The notes under the pieces are model-generated. The model had not been told where the DNA came from. It searched no databases and worked only from the letters and a program-made list of their open reading frames with translations. From the NCBI RefSeq assembly GCF_025698545.1, contig NC_068576.1:55464094-55528093 (forward strand): DNA of 64,000 bases, given 5' to 3'. Below, one piece after another: positions 47,666-60,155 of the stretch (positions are counted from its first letter, which is position 1; every line of letters begins with the position of its first letter). This DNA is from Gossypium raimondii (lineage: Eukaryota > Streptophyta > Magnoliopsida > Malvales > Malvaceae). The translations under genes and the position numbers were made by a program.

Positions 47666-49259
47666 TCAAGAGACAGAAACGGAATTCGAGAGACCTCTCA
47701 ATTTCACCGAGGGAGAAAGAGCTACAAATTAACTAGCGCTAACAAGGACACTCTGTACAAACCTCTCCAAAGGTCTTAGTTGGTTCCAAGGGGTCAATGG
47801 TGGGCTTAAAGTCCAACATTGTGCAAACCCATGTACGGTTCATATTGTGAAATTCTTGGTACCATAATGAAATTCTCACATTGACTTTTGTAAAATACTC
47901 AAATTCTCCCTTTAGCTCTCTAAATGTTCGCATTTGATTAGCTTAAATGGCCGTATGAATTTTCTTTTAAACAGAAATAACTAATGAGCTAAAATGATAA
48001 GTCAACAAGGAAAAATATTGAAAAAATAGTAAAAAGGGATAAAGTAAAATTTCACTACAAAACAAAAGCCAAAACCGGCGTTGAACCTTTAATAAACTAT
48101 TCATAATATTTATATAGTGTTGATACAATTAATTAATCCGAAGAGAAGTCCATACATTACATTGATCGGGACACAAATATGAGATTAAATAGATTACATT
48201 TCTATATTCGAATAATCTCATTATATGTTATGATTATATTTGTTCTTTTTGACATAATGTCTGGAACTACTCATAGCCCTTTCCAACCCATAGATAAGAG
48301 GAAAATGCACTTCAGAACACTCGAATTCATGTCCTCTCATATATGAAGCTAAATACATGACATATGGTGGATGTTGACATCAGTGCATAAGACTGCCGAC
48401 AATTGAAGGAAAGTCTTAAGACCAAATTTCTTTTCCTTTTTAAAAATCATACCAAGGGAAGTTTCATGGGTAAATTCCTTTTATAGCCCAAATTAATGGA
48501 ATTCCCACCAACACAATATTCTTTTTATATCTTTTCATTTATGATTACTTTGAATAAATTAATCGAAATAATAAAAAAGAAATTGTATTTAAATATTGAG
48601 TTGACATTAATTTTGGATGAATCTATTCACATGCGTAGAGGCTGTCTGGTTTGAATTTATATAAATGTTAAAATATGCTTTTAAGTCTCTATATCTTTGG
48701 TATATTTAGAATTTAACCCTCTCTTTTATTTCACTGAATTTAATCCAATTACTTTTCAAATTTAAAATGTAAGTTCAATTGTTAATATTGTTAGGGCTCG
48801 TTACAACGTTAATTTTAGTTACATGGCCATGAGATAGGTATTTTAATTTCTAAATGTCACACTAGTGAAATAATAGTAGAAAGACTAAATTCCAAAGTTA
48901 CGAAGAGTATAGGAACTTATAGTAAATTTTAACCTTAAATGAAATAATTTTAAAAATATTTTTATTTATAATATATCAATATCAATATTAATATAATTTT
49001 ATATTTTAAATATTGGTGAGTATTTGGTACACATGTATATTTGTTTTATTCCATGAACAACTTTAAAATTTGACAAACATACACTTTTTTAATAATTTAT
49101 TATATCCTTATAAAATACTTGTCAAATACTACTATTATGATACACTTAATGTGTATATATATATATTCTAAGATATAATAACTCGATTAAAATCAATTAT
49201 TATAAACATTAAATTGAGTCCACGTATAATTTCATGCGATATTACTCAAATTTAAGAGA
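47666..49259. other. repeat-derived spacer
   Basis: No gene. A CACTACAAAACAAAAGCC near 48052 resembles a CACTA-transposon end, but no partner was found. 48240-48480 has the flavour of an LTR fragment without definable ends. 48664-48950 carries the same kind of dispersed repeat as 42240-42440. Confidence 0.4.
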
Positions 49260-49263
49260 TTAA

Positions 49264-49976
49264 GGCTTAGTTTGGATGAGCGGTGTGTTTACCTCTTGTG
49301 AGGTTAAAAGTAGCGGTGGCGGTGAGATTGGATACTGTAGCAGTGAGATTAAAAATAACGGTGGAGTGTGTATTTGGATTTAAAAGCAGCTGTAGCGGTG
49401 AGATGAGAATTGAAAATGACTATTAAGGACATTAAATTAAACATGATATGTAATAAAAAAAAATATAGATTATTTAACATTTACACAATTAGTAAATAAC
49501 TACAATTATTTCAAATAAATTTATGTCTAATAATAATTTAATTAAAAGATAATTAAAATTTGAGAAAGAAATCAAATTTTATTATTTTATTTAATACTTC
49601 ACAGCTAATTATATATTTAGCTATAATTGTTCAATTTAGTATTACTTTATTTATATAGTTAGATATTTTATTTTAGGTTTATATTTAACTACTTATAATT
49701 ATTTACTTTTATATTATAAATTTTATTATGATTCCTTTGTTTTATTTTAAATTGTTTTATAGAATTTATTAGGAAGGACAAAAAATGATAAAATGCTACA
49801 AACGCACCTTTAAAATTTCAACTGGGTAAAAATAGACCAGTGAGATTTTTAGGGTGTGGTGTGATTATTACACCTCTTTCACTGCAATGCAGGCTTCTCA
49901 TCCAAAGGTAATATTGGGTTGTGATTGCACAATTTTCCATATAAAACTCACGCTGAACGCGGATCCAAAGGAAGCC
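49264..49976. mobile_element. 713-bp MITE flanked by TTAA
   Basis: The ends GGCTTAGTTTGGATGAGCGG and, reverse-complemented, GGCTTCCTTTGGATCCGCG form imperfect inverted repeats. TTAA flanks both sides, at 49260-49263 and 49977-49980. A TTA/TAA or TTAA duplication fits a PIF/Harbinger-like or TTAA-targeting element; the sequence cannot decide. A smaller relative is at 28537-28684. The interior contains GGTGAGAT-type subterminal repeats and no ORF. Confidence 0.65.
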
Positions 49977-49980
49977 TTAA

Positions 49981-50572
49981 GTCTTGTCAACAATAGCGCA
50001 AGCAACACTAGGAGGTAAGGCCTCCCCTCTCTCAAATGGAAAGATTCTTCTAAATTTTATAAAATTTTCAAAAAATAATAATTTTATGTCATTTTAATGA
50101 TAAAATTACATTTTAATCCTTAAAATTTAAGATTCAATTTTATTTTATCCAAAAATAAAAGAGTATAGTTTAATCTTTAACATTTTGTAAAATTTTACAT
50201 TAATATAATAATAAATTTTCATTTTAGCTTTCTAAAAAATTCATAATTCAAATTTGATCACACTCAAATAAATTTTCTGACTTCACTCTTCAACATAATT
50301 AAAATTTTATTAATGTGGTTAGTATATTATAATATCATTAGTTTTCTTTATCTATATTAATTAAATTACATTTAATTATTTATTAAAATTTTCATAAATG
50401 TTGTAACATTTCGTTAATAATATGGTTATGAAATTAAAATATAATAATATATAAGTTTAATTTTAAAAATATGATAATTAATATTAGATTGAATTTAAAT
50501 AATTAAAATTAAAATTATTTTTAAAATATAAATATTATAATATTAGATTGTGCGAAATTTTATTCTTATATA
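49981..50572. other. AT-rich spacer
   Basis: Very AT-rich sequence between two transposons, with no gene, tRNA or clear repeat structure. Confidence 0.5.
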
Positions 50573-50581
50573 GTTTTAAAC

Positions 50582-51804
50582 GGGTAAAATACCAAAAATG
50601 CCCTATTTTTAAAATTTACGAAATGGGCCGGTATTTTATTATTTACGGAATGGGCCATTTTCCCAAATCGCGTCCCGTCGGTAGCGATGTCGGGGATGTC
50701 GACAAATCGCGTCCACGTCAGAGCGCTTTGCTTACGTGGACACAAATCGCACCTACGAGGACGCGATTTGCTAACACATCGCACTGACGTGGACGCGATT
50801 TCGGGGAAAATGGCGCATTTCGATAAATAATAAAATACTGTACCCATTTCGGTAAATTTTTAAAAAATAGGACTTTTTTTGGTATTTTGCCCCAATATGT
50901 ATTACTGTAATATGTAGCTAAAATTATGTATTGTAGTTAATATTCATAATATTGTAGCTCAAATTGTCAATCCGTCTATACTATTGTACTAATAATATAT
51001 ATTAATGTAATATTGAAGAGTTAATTGATTAAAAAAATAAATGCAACAAGTACAAAAAGATTCAAAATTATTACCAACAAGATTTGAACTAAGGTACTAA
51101 GGAAAAGAACAAGCATCTTAACCAACTAAGCTAAACTAATTAATTGACATATTATAAAAATACTGTTATTATCTTAATTATATTACTTACGTTCTAACGA
51201 TTTATCGGACTTATTCCATACACGTGTCAAATCAGAAAAAATAATACAAAATTTCTGTAAAAAAAATCCGGTGTTTACTTCAAATAAATAAGGAAAATAA
51301 TGATTTGAATGTTTCAAAATTCAATTTTAAACCGAAAAAATCAAAATTTAGAGGTAAAAAATGATCTTTTTCGACGAAAACTGCGGCAAAGTTATTCGAA
51401 ATAATAAAAAATAAAAAAAAGGATCTTTTTAGACTAAAACTGGGGCAAATGTTTGTCAGTGCGTAGATCTCGAAAATTTATTCGAAATAAAAAAAAATCG
51501 TCTCAATCGGACAACCGAGCCAAAAGTTATGGCCTTTCAAAGTTTTCCAAGCTAAAAAACATAAACGGTCAATTTTTTGACTGGTGGGTACTGTTCACGT
51601 ACGGCGCAAATCGCGTCCACGTAAGCGCGATTTGTTGCCACATAAGTAATCGCGCTGACGTGGACGCGATTTGCTGACACGTCCCCTGACATCGTGCTGA
51701 CGTGGACGTGATTTCGGGGAAAATGGCCCATTCCGGTAAATAATAAAATATCGGGCCCATTTCGGTAAATTTTAAAAAATAGGACTTTTATGTGTAATTT
51801 ACCC
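50582..51804. mobile_element. Mutator-like non-autonomous element with palindromic 9-bp duplication
   Basis: A 1223-bp element flanked by GTTTTAAAC at 50573-50581 and 51805-51813. The left end (GGGTAAAATACCAAAAATGC, then TTTACGAAATGGGCC) and the right end (GGGCCCATTTCGGTAAATTT, ending TGTAATTTACCC) are inverted copies over ~100 bases. A second right-end-like copy lies inside at about 50700-50893 in the same orientation as the true right end. The GC-rich subterminal part repeats ATCGCGTCCACGT and GACGTGGACGCGATTT. No ORF survives. The ends match the sequence upstream of the PMD fragment at 34500-34840, so this looks like a cargo-less relative of a PMD-carrying transposon. Confidence 0.75.
51070..51145 (-). 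repeat. tRNA-derived SINE relic nested in the Mutator-like element
   Basis: On the minus strand an A box TTAGCTTAGTTGG (plus 51122-51134) is followed by GTTAAGATGCTTG and, 32 bases further, a B box GTTCAAATC (plus 51081-51089). This is close to the tRNA arrangement but the stems do not pair as a functional tRNA. Confidence 0.55.
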
Positions 51805-51813
51805 GTTTTAAAC

Positions 51814-52769
51814 TTAATTTTAATTATTAATTAGTGGATATAAATTTTAATTAAATTTAAATATTGTGACAACTAAATAATTTATTGTAACATTATTTGA
51901 ATCTTTAAGTATCTATTTCAATTTTAATAGTATATTTAATTTGTAAAAGTAGTGATAAACTTGAAAAGAATATTTTAAACCCTTTTAAAATTTACAATAA
52001 CTTAATATATCAAATTGTAAGTTGAACTATTAACTATAAGTAAAATAAAATGACTTATTATAAAATATAATTCACAAAATACCATTTAAAATTATATAGA
52101 AAAGTGGAGGGGTTTATGTTGCAATTTTCCTTCACAAATGTTTACTTACTTTATTATTATTAAACAAATTAAAACTTAACGACCTTAAAATATATAATAT
52201 ATATGGTATATGATATAATTATTGTTGTGCCAATGATTTACTTGGAAGAAGGAACATACAATGATTCTATCAATAATGTAAATGTTGTCTCCAACTCTGT
52301 TCATACTTCCAAATAATTTAATGGGTAATTTAATTTCGACAACACAAAATTATGAATACTATTAAATGGATGTTGATTATAATTAATCGGGTTATTCAAT
52401 ATTCCGTTGAAAAATAAGTAATTTAGATGTACAATATTCTTGTTGAAGTAACAAATGCATGCTTGAAAGATTTTAATATTTCAATATTCTTAATGAAAAA
52501 AAGGGTTAAAATGATACTCATTTTTTTCTTCATATTTAAGTATGAATTTATATTTTATAGTATGCTTGTCTATGACCTAAGACTTTGAATAAGATTGAAG
52601 TACCAACAACTTAAATATGTATATCTTTCATAACACATGTCATTGATATGATAACTATGTTGCCTATTAGATTATTTCTAATAAAGCCACACATGATTGG
52701 TAAGTATAAACGAATTTGAATTTTTATATAGATAAAGCAAAAACTATTGTTTTTGTCCAACATTAGCTA
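51814..52769. other. AT-rich spacer
   Basis: No gene and no definable repeat. The first bases (TTAATTTTAATTATT) are the original flank of the Mutator-like insertion. Confidence 0.5.
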
Positions 52770-55560
52770 CATGAAAGATTAAAAGTGGAATATTTAATTG
52801 CGAAAGATTCTTTTGACTATTTGAAAGAATGGTTTAACCATTAGAAAATGATAATACTCTCTGAAGCTTGTTGTGATTGGAATATTTTATGTGATTGTGA
52901 AAAAGGCTTTAAAAAATATTTTAAAACGATCTCATGCCCTCCAGTGAAAAATGCTCCATTCTCTAAAGTGAATGTAACAATACATAACAATTATGAAAAA
53001 TTAAAATATAGAGGTCGCGGTTGTCGTTTTAATTGAGGATGTGGTTGGAGACATATTAATAAATGTTACCATGGTTGTTATAATAGTGGTACTTTTAATC
53101 ACTAGAAAAAGAATAATAAGGAAAATCAAAAAAATGGTGGCCAATATATTCTAAGGTTATTGAAAATTCATGCTACCAATGTGGTATGAAAATGCATTGG
53201 TCATGTACTTGCCTTATGTTTAAGTATCTAGTAAAATTTTATCAAAGCATCCATTAAAAAAAAAAGGGAAACAATATTGAGACGAATTTCGTTATCCCAA
53301 AATGATGAAATTGAGGATAATCCTTCGGTAAAATATGAAAATTTTCAATATGTTGCTAAAGTTGACCATACATACAAGGATGAGTAATATGTTCTTAGTT
53401 TGTGTCAAAATTTTATTAGGATCCAAATATTGAAATTTAATTGTTTGATTTAAGAATCATTAGAATCAATTTCTACTTGATATTTGCTTGGGGATGATCT
53501 CTTTCTCTTCATTACAAAAGGATGCTTATAATCATTACTTCTCATCCATGGTAACCTAAATCATCTAATCAATTTATTTTGAAATTTGATTTGATTTCTA
53601 TTAAGAAATTCAATTTATATGATTCTTTATCCGTAACTCTATGAATTATAAAATTATTTAGCATTTAGTTATTGGGATTTTATGTGGAGATAAATGTTTT
53701 TATTTTTTATTGGTTTATTTTTAATAGAATTGATTGGTTTAATTTTAATTTTAATTAAGATATATGATTATTGCGAAATGGGAGTAAAAGTGCTTACTTG
53801 TCATGAACTTTGAGATATTCACCCTGTCTTAATAGTTTCATGATTGAGGTGAATGTTAGAAAATGCTTATGTTCAAACCTTTATAGCTGTCAAGTTACTT
53901 TAATCAATCTTATAGCATTTTGCATTTTGTTGTGTTATGGTATATATATAAAATATTATCTAACCATAGTGATTTATTAAACATGAATTTATTATTTGTT
54001 ATGTTTAATATATGTTTTATTTATACTTACTCATTTTAATTTTATATGAATAATAGAGTTTTTGAAGATCAAAATTTTTATCATTCATGTTGAAAAGAAG
54101 TGCAAAAGTGTATATTATTTCAAATAAATTAAGTATTCATTAATGCTATATAATAAAACGATTACACTCATGTATTTGTATTATATATGTCCCCGAAGAA
54201 ATACATTACACTTATATGATTGACATATGGGATAGTGAAAAGAAGTTCTTAATGTTGGTATGATCGGTTAGACAATCCCGAGCCAATGATAATGCAAAAT
54301 AATTTGATGGAAATTTATATGATTTTATTGAAGAATTAGAAGTTATATTTTAATAATTGTCATCAATACTAGTTCTTTGGAGAAAAATTGAACTAACACC
54401 AGCTAAAGTTAGAGGTTAGTTACATTTTTAGATGATAACCAAATAATATATGAGCTTATGTATCACATGTGTGTAACTCAAGTTTGCGATATTATTTCTT
54501 GAAATAATTTGACTATGTACAATCTCTATAGTATGCAATTTGTGCTAATTAACAACGTTGATTCATTATATCCCAAATTTGATTTACATAGTTTTAGCTG
54601 TGATAATATTAAGTTGTCTTGCCTATATATGTTATGCTTAATGGTTAGCAAAACTATGCCTCTATTTAATTGCTTAACCATTAATATAAGAACAACTTTA
54701 CAATAAGCACGTAATTTTATTTGTATCAAGCCAACATGTAAGAAATTTTCGTCTCGTGAGAATTGACTTTCTTTTATAAACTAATAGATTTCATCGAGAA
54801 TATTTGGATGTAGAATATCTATTTTACGTTCCACCATAACGCACTAAGATAATCATCAAGTATGAAGTTGAGAAAATTTAGAATTTTCATTAGATGTTAA
54901 AAGTTGAAATGAGATATGTTTATAATTTTGAAAAAGCATTGTCATGTTGCAAATTTTCTTAGTATTAAGGGAGACAAGTTGGTTAAATAATTATGATACC
55001 ACTTTTTGTAATCCTCACTAATATTATATGCACAAAGTTTGGAGGATAAAATTATTTGCCAAGACATGTTTAGTGATGACATTTAGAGATTACATATGCT
55101 AGCTGATACATATACCAACTAAAATGCTCCAAATAAATATATGTCCCAAAAGAACAATGTGACAAAAATAAGTCTTGAGCATGCTAGAAGCATGGTAAAC
55201 AAATTGATTCCATAAAACGAAAAATTCTTGAAAGAAATGAGAAAGAAATGAAGATGGTCACATGCTGAAGGAGACAAGTACTTATGAAGAGACCCAAAAT
55301 ATAACTTTTGATAAAACCCCAAAAGAGATTCAGGTACCTAAAATTATGGATATAATAGGATATCCCAATCAGTTATGTCATAACTAAATATGATGGAGTT
55401 AACAAAAGAAAATTGTTGTCGACAACGATAATATACGTAGAACATTTCACTATTATGGACAAGTGAGGATCTTAAATGAGAATATATTTAAAAGCATCGA
55501 TATGAGAACAACTCATTAAAATAAAGAGACTTCTATTATAACTTATGAAAGCTTTAAACC
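52770..55560 (+). pseudogene. degenerate Ty1/copia retrotransposon (gag and pol remnants)
   Basis: The gag part (52770-53260) reads in broken frames LKVEYLIAKDSFDYLKEW, ILSEACCDWN, then a zinc knuckle CYQCGMKMHWSCTC at 53171-53212 (CX2CX4HX4C) and FKYLVKFYQSIH. The stretch 53260-54780 is unrecognisable or replaced. The pol part resumes at about 54780: an EYLDVEYLF-type segment, LADTYTN then NAPNKYMSQ, KHGKQIDSIKRKILERNEK, TSTYEETQNITFDKTPKEIQ and IVVDNDN. These match the spacer between integrase and reverse transcriptase of plant copia polyproteins. There are many stops. No LTRs were found. It is an old relic. Confidence 0.7.
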
Positions 55561-56930
55561 CCAATGTGAAAGTTGCTGTCAAGTTCATGCCTCAAAAAGT
55601 TATTTAACCCTAATTCTACATAAAGTATTCGAGTGAGTTAATATTACTTATTAATCAAGTCTCAATTCAATTGATTAATTATCAATAACCGGTTCTATTT
55701 ACTATGTAAAAAAATACTATAAGAGATTTTTTATATTTTTATATAAAATTTTAAAAATACACAAAATTTAAATTAAAGGCACCATAATTTTAAATATATT
55801 AATTTCATCATTTTAATCAAAATTTAATTTATTTTACGTATATTTTTATAAAATATATTTATTACATAAATTGTTTTCACAAATATTATAATTGTGTCAT
55901 AATCTAATAACACTTGCCTTTGAATTTTTTGAAATCAAACTGAATATTGTTAAAATTGAATTATATTAAAATTTCATAATTTTATTAATTAATTTTTTGC
56001 ACAGTACTATAATTCATAGCTCTTAATTTTTAATTATTTTTAAAAATAATTATATAGCTAAATTAAAACCTAAAATAAAAAGAGTTTTTAATTAAATGGT
56101 TATTTTTAGCGATACTATAAAATTTAAAAATCATAAATAATTTCATTTATTTTTAGTTATAATTTTAAAATGAATTGAGTTGGTGTTTTTGACTCAAGTT
56201 ATTAAACTAAGTCAAAAGTATTATAATAAAATATTAAATCTTGAATATGAATTTTATATTTGTATACATATATCATACTTTGAAAAGTATAATATTTTTC
56301 AATGTTGAAAAGTTATTTGATTAGGTAGTTTTGTTAGTCAAAATACTTAAATGGTTAATTCAAGTGGGTAGTGTTTGTAGAGAAGTGTCTTAGGGTCAAT
56401 TTTTCTAAATCTTTCACATAAATATTTTAGTTAATTAAATATATATGTATACTTTTAGAGAAATTCATAACTCGATTGGTATGGACATTGTTGCTGATGC
56501 AGGAGGATGTGGATTCGAGTGCGTTAAAACGCATTTTCCTCCTATTTAATAAGAATATTATATAAAAAAATAAATGACATGATCAGATTTTTCACAAATA
56601 ATGAATTAACTTTCAACACCAACTAAATTAAATAATTTAAATCAATGTAAATATAAATATACATATATATTTTTTACTTAATATTCTGAAAAGAATGAAA
56701 TTTAAAATTCAGTGAAAGAGTAAAATATCAAAGTTTAAAAAATTATAAATTGAGGCATAATTAACAAAATTTTAAAAAAAATTGGTGAAACCGAAGCGAC
56801 CCCAGAAAACATCAAATATGGTAAAATTCTAGGAAGTTTTAATGGTGGAAGGAGTAAATTACCTGACCTTTTTGCAAACTTCCAAAAAAGAAAATAATTT
56901 AAAAATGAAGTTTCCCTTAAACCCTTCTCT
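55561..56930. other. AT-rich spacer upstream of the trehalose phosphatase promoter
   Basis: No gene. A tRNA-like relic near 56465-56530 carries CTCGATTGGTATGG and GGATTCGAGTG, possible A and B boxes of a SINE. The rest is AT-rich. Confidence 0.45.
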
Positions 56931-56941
56931 CTCCTTTTTTC

Positions 56942-57119
56942 TATAAATTAAAACCCTTCTTCGGTCCCCCTTCCACCTCTTTTCCTTTATTTCCTTTTGC
57001 CCCTTATTTAACTTCACCACACCACACACACACACACTTTCCTCTTCTCATTTTCCTGCTTCGTTGATTCCCAGGTTTTCACACAATTTTCTCGAGAAAA
57101 AATACAGCTCAGCTTTTGG
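56942..57119 (+). promoter_or_regulatory. TATA box and probable first leader exon of the trehalose phosphatase gene
   Basis: TATAAAT at 56942-56948 precedes a C/T-rich leader with (CA)n near 57020-57036, and there is no ATG up to a good donor, CTTTTG|GTAAGC, at 57119. The next coding sequence on this strand is the trehalose phosphatase 4.5 kb away, whose ATG is preceded by a pyrimidine-rich tract and AG. Linking the two as one leader with a long intron is inference. A separate non-coding transcript is the alternative. Confidence 0.4.
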
Positions 57120-58796
57120 TAAGCATTTTCTTCGTTTTTTAAATTCCTATTTTTCTCTGCATATAATATGTTTATATTGCAATGCTTTTTTTTGTTCGTT
57201 ATTTTGAATTTTAGCATTGAAGTGTTTTTTCTTTTAACGTTCAAAGTAATAAAATTTAAGAACAATTTAGCCGAAAATTAAAAGAAGAACGGTTAGTGTT
57301 CGTTTCTTGGTATTGAAACACCTCCTTAGGATTCCCCTGTTACGCACGCGACTGATTAGCGCGTTTTATTGCCTGTGTTTGCTTCTCACGCGCCGTGTAG
57401 GTCGTGGTTTTTAGTTTCTAAAGTACAAATTCGTAAAATTCTCCTTTTTTCCAAGTCAAAGAATGAAAACGAACTGATTTGAGCCGTACGCGTGTCTGTT
57501 GTAGGACCCAAAACCATAACTCCGAAACCAGGCTCGACCACAAGGGTTTTTTAATCTGGTGTAGAAGAGATCGACACGTGGTGATTAAAAACTAATATTT
57601 GCCACGTGGAGGGTTGAGATTGTAGGTTCCACCGACTAGTTTTAAAAGGTTCTCGTAATTTTATATAAAAAAAAAATTGGAGGTGGGGTAAATGCCACGG
57701 CCCACACAAAGGCACTTTTCAAATAAACGACTTATACCGGAAAAACGGTTAGCGGTATGTTCCGATAGTAAAGCGACCCTTTATTTTGTCTCTATTTCTA
57801 CACACATCGAAAAATTCAAAAAAGATTTAACCTTGTGTAATAACATTTTCCATCTTTTTAATTTTATTAGTATCAATATAAAAATTATGAAATCATTCTG
57901 AGATTTTACTTAATTTAGATTTATTTTTCAAAATGAGACCCTTGTTTACCATCTAATTCTTTATTTTTCTCCTTAAATCACTCCAAAGTAAAAAAAGAAA
58001 AAGAAAAAGAAAAGCAATGAAATAGAAAATATTACTTTTGAAAAATCTCCACATGAACAATAAATAAATAAAACTTTTTCATGCCCAATTTAAGTAAATG
58101 TTTTAAAAATTCTGCATATACATAAGACTGTATTTTGATTTTTTTAGTCAAACATAAAAAGGGTAAGAAATAAAACGAGTGTCAAAGTGGTATAGTGAAA
58201 TCTAATTTGTAATTTGATGGTGATATTATATATTTTTTTTATTTCATTAGGTTTGAGGGATTGAAATGTTAAAAAATAAATTTGATGGTACCATCCGACC
58301 AAATTGATGGTGATTTAGGTGGTCTAAGACCATGCATATAAATAAGTAGGTAAGTGAATGAGATAATTTACTTGAAACACAAGTCATAAAGTGAGCTAAT
58401 GTGTCACTACCATGGCCATGCACCGGTCTATACATATATATATATATATACCAAGTTGATAAAATAATAGTTGATCATTCAAACTTCAGTTCCAGGCAGT
58501 TTCTTTGGACCCATATTTCTCATCCTTTTCCCTATTGTCTGCTTCCTCAAGCTTCTTTTTTTTCTTAAAATTGACCTCAAATTATGTTGTATTTCATTTA
58601 GGTACCTAAAATACTTTTTTATTAGATGTGGTACTTAAATTATTATTTTATTCGTCTATTGCATTTGTATCGGTTGATGTTATGTTTTGGGTTAAATGAG
58701 ACGGAATTAATAATTTAAGTACTTAAGTGAAGAAATTGATATTATTTGAGGGCTAATTTTTATATTTGACTTTTTTTTCCTTTCTCAATTTTTTAA
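57120..58796. other. proposed leader intron, first part
   Basis: No recognised gene. It includes ACGT-core motifs (CGACACGTGG near 57574, GCCACGTGGAGG near 57601) and an (AT)n run at about 58431-58450. The 69-codon ORF at 57692 has no family features. Confidence 0.45.
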
Positions 58797-59302
58797 GGGT
58801 AAATTACACCTAAGGATATTAAGTTTTGGTCACTCAACTTCAAAAAGTTACTAAATGATCATTGAACTATTCAAAAGTTTTCATTTAAGTCATTAAGTTG
58901 TTAAAACCGTTGTTGTACGACCTTCTCAATTTGCATCATTTGTACCAATTGAAAGCTCTCATTGATATTCTCTTCTACAGTTTAAATTTTTTTCCATGAA
59001 ACAATTTTGAACGTCATGAATCTACGAACCAAAATCGAATTTTTTTTTTCCAATCTCCAACACTGACCATCAGATCGATTTGGATCTAAAGTATATTCTT
59101 CTACTTGTCAACGTGTATTGATCCATTGTACTGATTGTCGAATCGTTATTTGGAGTTCATTAACTAGACTTTAAAAAGAAAAAGTTAACAGTCTAACTAC
59201 TTAAATAAAAACTTTTCGAATAACTCAGTAATTATTTTATAATTTTTAAAAATTGAATAACTAAAATATAAATTTACTAATAATTTAATAGTGGAGTTTA
59301 CT
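58797..59302 (+). mobile_element. ~500-bp MITE, copy A of an inverted pair
   Basis: It starts GGGTAAATTACACCTAAGG. The arm (GGTCACTCAACTTCAAAAAG, then TTTTCATTTAAGT) is matched in inverse at its right end (ACTTAAATAAAAACTTTTCG ... GTTTACTT). The interior includes CAGATCGATTTGGATCTAAAG. Its full body is repeated in reverse at 59670-60155. No clear target duplication was seen, but the ends and arms are Mutator-MITE-like. Confidence 0.65.
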
Positions 59303-59669
59303 TAATTTTTAATTAGGCTTCCCTAAACTAAATCTACTTGGACGTGTCGGCCTTAAACTCCAAATATGTGCCGGTGTGAGTCAATAAGCCGGTTACCTCA
59401 CGGACACGTGAAATCTGCCTGTCTTTCGTACAAATTAAATTATTATGTTTCATGTTATTTCCTCTGTTCACACACTTGGTATAGGTTCAAAAAAGTCACC
59501 TTAGCTATATATAAAATTAATAAAAATAATAAGATGTCAATTCATGTATGCATTGGATCCACGTGTCTTCTGTGAACGTGCCATGTTAAGGAGCTTTTTG
59601 TTTATTGGGGGAGTTAGTCGGAGCTGCACGACGACTCTGACAACCCAGTTTTATTAATCAATAACAAAA

Positions 59670-60155
59670 AAGGAATATATTTTATATACACTTTTCAAAA
59701 AATCACAAAAAAATTTGATAGTTTTTATTTAAGTTTTTGGGTTATTAATTTTTTTTAATTAAATTTGGTTAGTAAATTTTAAGCGATAATTTGATGATCA
59801 GTACGATGGATTAGTACCTATCAACAAGTAAAAAGACATGTCTTAGATCCAAGTCGACCTATTAGTCAATGTCAGAGATCAAAGAATAAATTTGTTTGAA
59901 TTTTGGTTTGTAATTTCGTGATGCTTAAAGCTGTTTTATGAAAAATAAATTGAACTGTAGAATAAAAAGGGGAGGAGAAATTTCAATTGGAGTAGACGAT
60001 GGGAACAGAAAATACCATATAATAATGATTTTAAGAACTTGGTAACTTAAATGAAAACATTCGAATAGTTTAGTGACTATTTTGTAACTTTTTGAAGTTG
60101 AATGATTAAAACATAAACATAGTAATAGTTTAGTGATATTGAGTGTAATTTACTC
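59670..60155 (-). mobile_element. ~490-bp MITE, copy B in reverse orientation
   Basis: Reverse-complemented, it reads GAGTAAATTACACTCAATAT, CATTCAACTTCAAAAAGTTA, TTTTCATTTAAG, then the same interior order as copy A (TTGGATCTAAGACATG, TACTTGTTGA, GTACTGATCATC). The inner end is more worn. Together with copy A it makes an inverted structure of about 1.36 kb. Confidence 0.65.

Noticed and set aside
48052..48075. CACTA transposon end (CACTACAAAAC)
   Set aside because: No inverted partner end or 3-bp duplication could be found, and the match is short enough to be chance.
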